Source of the DNA: Klenkia terrae
Lineage (GTDB): Bacteria; Actinomycetota; Actinomycetes; Mycobacteriales; Geodermatophilaceae
Assembly (NCBI RefSeq): GCF_900491935.1
Contig: NZ_UEXK01000004.1
Coordinates: forward strand, 1,140,278-1,176,763
Reading direction: 5' to 3'
Length of the DNA: 36,486 nucleotides
Of this stretch, positions 34,267 to 36,486 are shown in pieces. Position 1 is the stretch's first letter. The number at the start of each line of letters is the position of its first letter. The position numbers and the translations under genes were made by a program. The notes beneath the pieces were generated by a model. The model was not told where the DNA came from. It did not search any database and saw nothing but the letters and a program-made list of their open reading frames with translations.

Positions 34267-35118
34267 ATGGCCCGTGAGATCCCCGAACCCGTCCGCGCCG
34301 TCGCCGGGCTGGCCGCCACCCTCCTCGACGAGGCGCGCAAGCTGCCGACGACCCTGCCCGCCCTGCCCGTCCGGGCGATCGGGCTGGCCATGCAGACGAC
34401 CCTGAAGCTGCAGCAGGAGTACTCGGGCCTGGTCGCCCGGGGCGACGAGGTCCTCACCGGCCTGCGCGGCGACGCCGAGCCGGGTCTGGCCACCTTCGAC
34501 GACGAGGACGCCCCCGCCCCGGCCCCGGCCGAGGGCGGCCTGGGCTCGCGCGCCTCGGCCTTCGACCGCGTCCCGGTGGACGCCGAGGACTCCTTCGACA
34601 CCGACGACGCCTACCCCGCCGACGCCGTCGAGGACGTCGAGGACGAGCCGCAGACCCCCCTGCTGGTGGTCGACGAGGCCGCCGCGGTCGGCGACGACGA
34701 CCTGACCGACGAGACGTTGGCCGCCGAGGAGCTCGCGGCCACCGCGCTCACCGCCGAGCTGGGCGGTACCGACTTCTCCGACGTCGACGTGGCCGCCCTC
34801 CCCGACGACCCGGCCGCCGACGAGATCACCTCCACCGTCGACGAGCTGGCGGTGAACATGAGCGACGACGCCGCCGAGGACGACGCGATGATCGCCGCCT
34901 CCGAGAAGGCCATCGAGGCCGTGCACGAGTCCGCCGCCGAGGCGCCGGTCGCCGGCTACGACGGGTTCACCATCGCCCAGCTGCGCGGCCGGCTGCGCGG
35001 CTACCAGCCGGTCACCGTCGACGAGCTCCTCGCCTACGAGCAGGCCAACCAGGCCCGCCCGCCCTTCCTGACCCTGCTGCGCAACCGGCAGGAGAAGCTG
35101 GCCCGCGAGCGCGGCTGA
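34267..35118 (+). CDS. lipid-droplet-associated-like protein next to ispH
   Basis: A 283-residue protein that resembles the actinobacterial family annotated as lipid-droplet-associated, divergently adjacent to ispH as in mycobacteria (Rv1109c). The N-terminus ([20 protein letters not shown]) is amphipathic and well conserved. The middle (about residues 75-230) is acidic and low-complexity. The C-terminus ends in a SAP-like segment [20 protein letters not shown] with [23 protein letters not shown] 34267 lies six bases after CACGCT. The assignment rests on position, the N- and C-terminal segments and composition. Confidence 0.75.
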   Translation: MAREIPEPVRAVAGLAATLLDEARKLPTTLPALPVRAIGLAMQTTLKLQQEYSGLVARGDEVLTGLRGDAEPGLATFDDEDAPAPAPAEGGLGSRASAFDRVPVDAEDSFDTDDAYPADAVEDVEDEPQTPLLVVDEAAAVGDDDLTDETLAAEELAATALTAELGGTDFSDVDVAALPDDPAADEITSTVDELAVNMSDDAAEDDAMIAASEKAIEAVHESAAEAPVAGYDGFTIAQLRGRLRGYQPVTVDELLAYEQANQARPPFLTLLRNRQEKLARERG

Positions 35119-35130
35119 GCGCTGCACCTC

Positions 35131-35156
35131 CCGGACGACCCCCAGCCGACGTCCGG
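35131..35156. terminator. weak hairpin after the lipid-droplet-like gene
   Basis: CCGGACG (35131-35137) pairs with CGTCCGG (35150-35156) across a 12-base loop. There is no U-tract. It could be a weak terminator or an operator of the next gene. Confidence 0.3.
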
Positions 35157-35189
35157 CCGCCGCACAGCACGACGTCCCACCCTGGGCCG

Positions 35190-36404
35190 GTGAGCCTGCC
35201 GACACCCGCCTCCGCCCTGCTGCGCGGGACGGCGGCGCTGGTGTCGGCAGCGGTGCTGGTGGGCAGCGGCTACGGGTGGCAGGTCTACCGGGCCCTGGAC
35301 GCGAGCGTCACCCGGGTCGACGCCCTGCCGGCCGGGCAGGCCCCGGCCGCCGAGGACGCCGCGCAGAACATCCTGCTGGTCGGGGACGACCACCGCCCCG
35401 CCGACGCGAGCCCTGAGCTGCTGGCCGAGCTGGGCACCCAGGAGGACGGCGGCAGCACCAACACCGACACGCTGATCGTGCTGCACCTGCCCGCCGGCGG
35501 CGGCGCACCGACCGCGGTGTCCATCCCGCGGGACTCCTGGGTGCCGATCGCCGGGCACGACACCGCGAAGATCAACTCGGCGTTCGCCGACGGCGCGGCG
35601 GACGGCGGCGACGCGGGCGGGCTGCAGACCCTGGTCGCCACGGTGCAGCAGCTGACCGGGCTGACCGTCGACCACGTCGTGCGGATCTCCCTGCTCGGCT
35701 TCTACCAGGTCGCCCAGGCCCTCGGGCCGGTGCAGGTCTGCCTGGACGCACCGGTGGACGACAGCTACTCCGGCCTGCAGCTGCCCGCCGGGGTCTCCAC
35801 GCTGGACGCCTCCCAGGCCCTGGCCTTCGTGCGGCAGCGGCACGGGCTCCCGCACGGCGACCTGGACCGCGAGGTCCGGCAGCAGTACTTCCTGTCCGCC
35901 GAGGCCGCAGCGATCACCTCCAGCGGTCTGCTGCTGTCGCCGTCCCGGCTCGACGGCCTGGTCACGGCGGTGGGCGCGGCGGTGCAGACCGACCCGGGCC
36001 TGGACCTGCTGGCGCTGGCCCAGCGGCTTGCGCACACCAGCCCGAGCAGCATCCGGTTCACCACCATCCCGGTCACCGGCACGCCGACCATCCGGGTGCA
36101 CGGGCACGACGTCTCGATCGTCGCGGTCGACACGCTGGCCATGCCGGCCTTCGTGGACTCGGTGGTCGGGGACCCTCCGGCCTTCACCGCGGCCACCCCG
36201 GCCGACCCGACCACGGTCCAGGTCCAGGTGCTCAACGGCACGGGCGCCGCCGGGCGGGCCGGCACCGCCGCGCAGGCGCTGGCCGGCCTGGGCTTCGGCA
36301 CCGTCACCGGGGACGCCGCCGCGACGACCACGCTCACCGCGATCAGCTACCCGCCCGGCAGCGAGGCCGCCGCCCGTGCGGTGGCCTCGCTGCCGGGCGG
36401 GTAG
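35190..36404 (+). CDS. LytR-CpsA-Psr (LCP) cell-wall ligase, 3' end truncated by an inverted repeat
   Basis: LCP enzymes attach wall polymers such as arabinogalactan or teichoic-type glycans to peptidoglycan. The product has one N-terminal membrane helix and an LCP domain at about residues 60-260. Key motifs are TNTDTLIVLHLP, VSIPRDSWVPI, HDTAKINSAFADG and the arginine-rich LAFVRQRHGLPHGDLDREVRQQ. A LytR_C domain follows (VQVQVLNGTGAAGRAGTAAQ). The LytR_C domain stops early at residue 404: the TAG at 36402-36404 lies in the right arm of the terminal inverted repeat and is the complement of CTA 36347-36349. The true C-terminus is therefore not known. GTG 35190 follows CACCCT by six bases. Confidence 0.85.
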   Translation: MSLPTPASALLRGTAALVSAAVLVGSGYGWQVYRALDASVTRVDALPAGQAPAAEDAAQNILLVGDDHRPADASPELLAELGTQEDGGSTNTDTLIVLHLPAGGGAPTAVSIPRDSWVPIAGHDTAKINSAFADGAADGGDAGGLQTLVATVQQLTGLTVDHVVRISLLGFYQVAQALGPVQVCLDAPVDDSYSGLQLPAGVSTLDASQALAFVRQRHGLPHGDLDREVRQQYFLSAEAAAITSSGLLLSPSRLDGLVTAVGAAVQTDPGLDLLALAQRLAHTSPSSIRFTTIPVTGTPTIRVHGHDVSIVAVDTLAMPAFVDSVVGDPPAFTAATPADPTTVQVQVLNGTGAAGRAGTAAQALAGLGFGTVTGDAAATTTLTAISYPPGSEAAARAVASLPGG

Positions 36405-36486
36405 CTGATCGCGGTGAGCGTGGTCGTCGCGGCGGCGTCCCCGGTGACGGTGCCGAAGCCCAGGCCGGCCAGCGCCCGTGCCGTTG
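36233..36486. repeat. long inverted repeat at the window end
   Basis: Positions 36275-36368 are the exact reverse complement of 36383-36476 (94 bp), with only 14 bases between the arms, and most of those can pair. The last bases (to 36486) continue as the complement of 36233-36247 after skipping 32 bases between two GGCGC copies (36243-36247 and 36275-36279). The arm is coding sequence of the LCP gene folded back on itself. This is typical of a chimeric fold-back from amplification or an assembly end, not of a mobile element. Confidence 0.9.

Overview
The window is very GC-rich (roughly three quarters G+C by eye), with GTG/ATG starts, GTGA/ATGA stop-start overlaps, many apparently leaderless promoters and actinobacterial families throughout (mycobacterial-type SDH1, a protein next to ispH that resembles the lipid-droplet-associated family, DUF6542, actinobacterial GabT). 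I infer an actinomycete, most like the Geodermatophilaceae (Blastococcus, Modestobacter, Geodermatophilus). That placement rests on gene content and style, not on a marker gene. I see no rRNA, tRNA, CRISPR array or intact mobile element.

Layout. 1-3.6 kb: three-gene succinate dehydrogenase (sdhC-sdhA-sdhB) behind an iron-box-like palindrome and a second inverted repeat, ended by a strong terminator. 3.7-5.5 kb: GABA aminotransferase and a GNAT acetyltransferase. 5.6-7.9 kb: a 74-residue HhH-like protein divergent from a PTS-type dihydroxyacetone kinase operon, dhaKLM. 8-9.8 kb: a DUF808 membrane protein, a VapBC toxin-antitoxin pair with a visible operator, and two small unknown genes. 10-18.1 kb: a Tat/lipoprotein polysaccharide deacetylase, an unusual CtaG-like membrane protein, then a probable catabolic block (FAD-linked oxidase, alpha/beta hydrolase, MFS transporter, GAF-PucR regulator, second hydrolase). 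18.2-20.9 kb: a decayed ABC ATPase, a SCO1-type copper chaperone, and a divergent ECF sigma / zinc-finger anti-sigma pair.

21.0-27.0 kb is the most interesting region. A well-conserved adenosylcobalamin riboswitch (P1 stem and B12 box both visible) precedes a tightly overlapped operon: family-5 solute-binding lipoprotein, two Dpp/Nik-type permeases, a fused double ATPase, and a FhuF-type [2Fe-2S] reductase-like protein that carries a -1 frameshift. This looks like a B12-repressed uptake system for a cobalt complex or corrinoid with a reductive release step. A relic of a tyrosine integrase C-terminus lies just downstream.

27.0-36.5 kb is mostly conserved chromosome: ychF, a glycosyltransferase, an Ada-AlkA plus Ogt DNA alkylation repair pair, rmuC, a DUF6542 protein, ispH, a lipid-droplet-associated-like protein, and an LCP cell-wall ligase. 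The last ~250 bases are a near-perfect inverted repeat of the LCP gene's own 3' end. This truncates that gene and is probably an assembly or amplification fold-back.

Two regulatory patterns recur. At least twelve starts (ten genes and two upstream ORFs) sit 6-8 bases after a -10-like hexamer, as expected for leaderless mRNAs. In two cases the leaderless start opens a 10-12-codon upstream ORF whose stop overlaps the start of the main gene.
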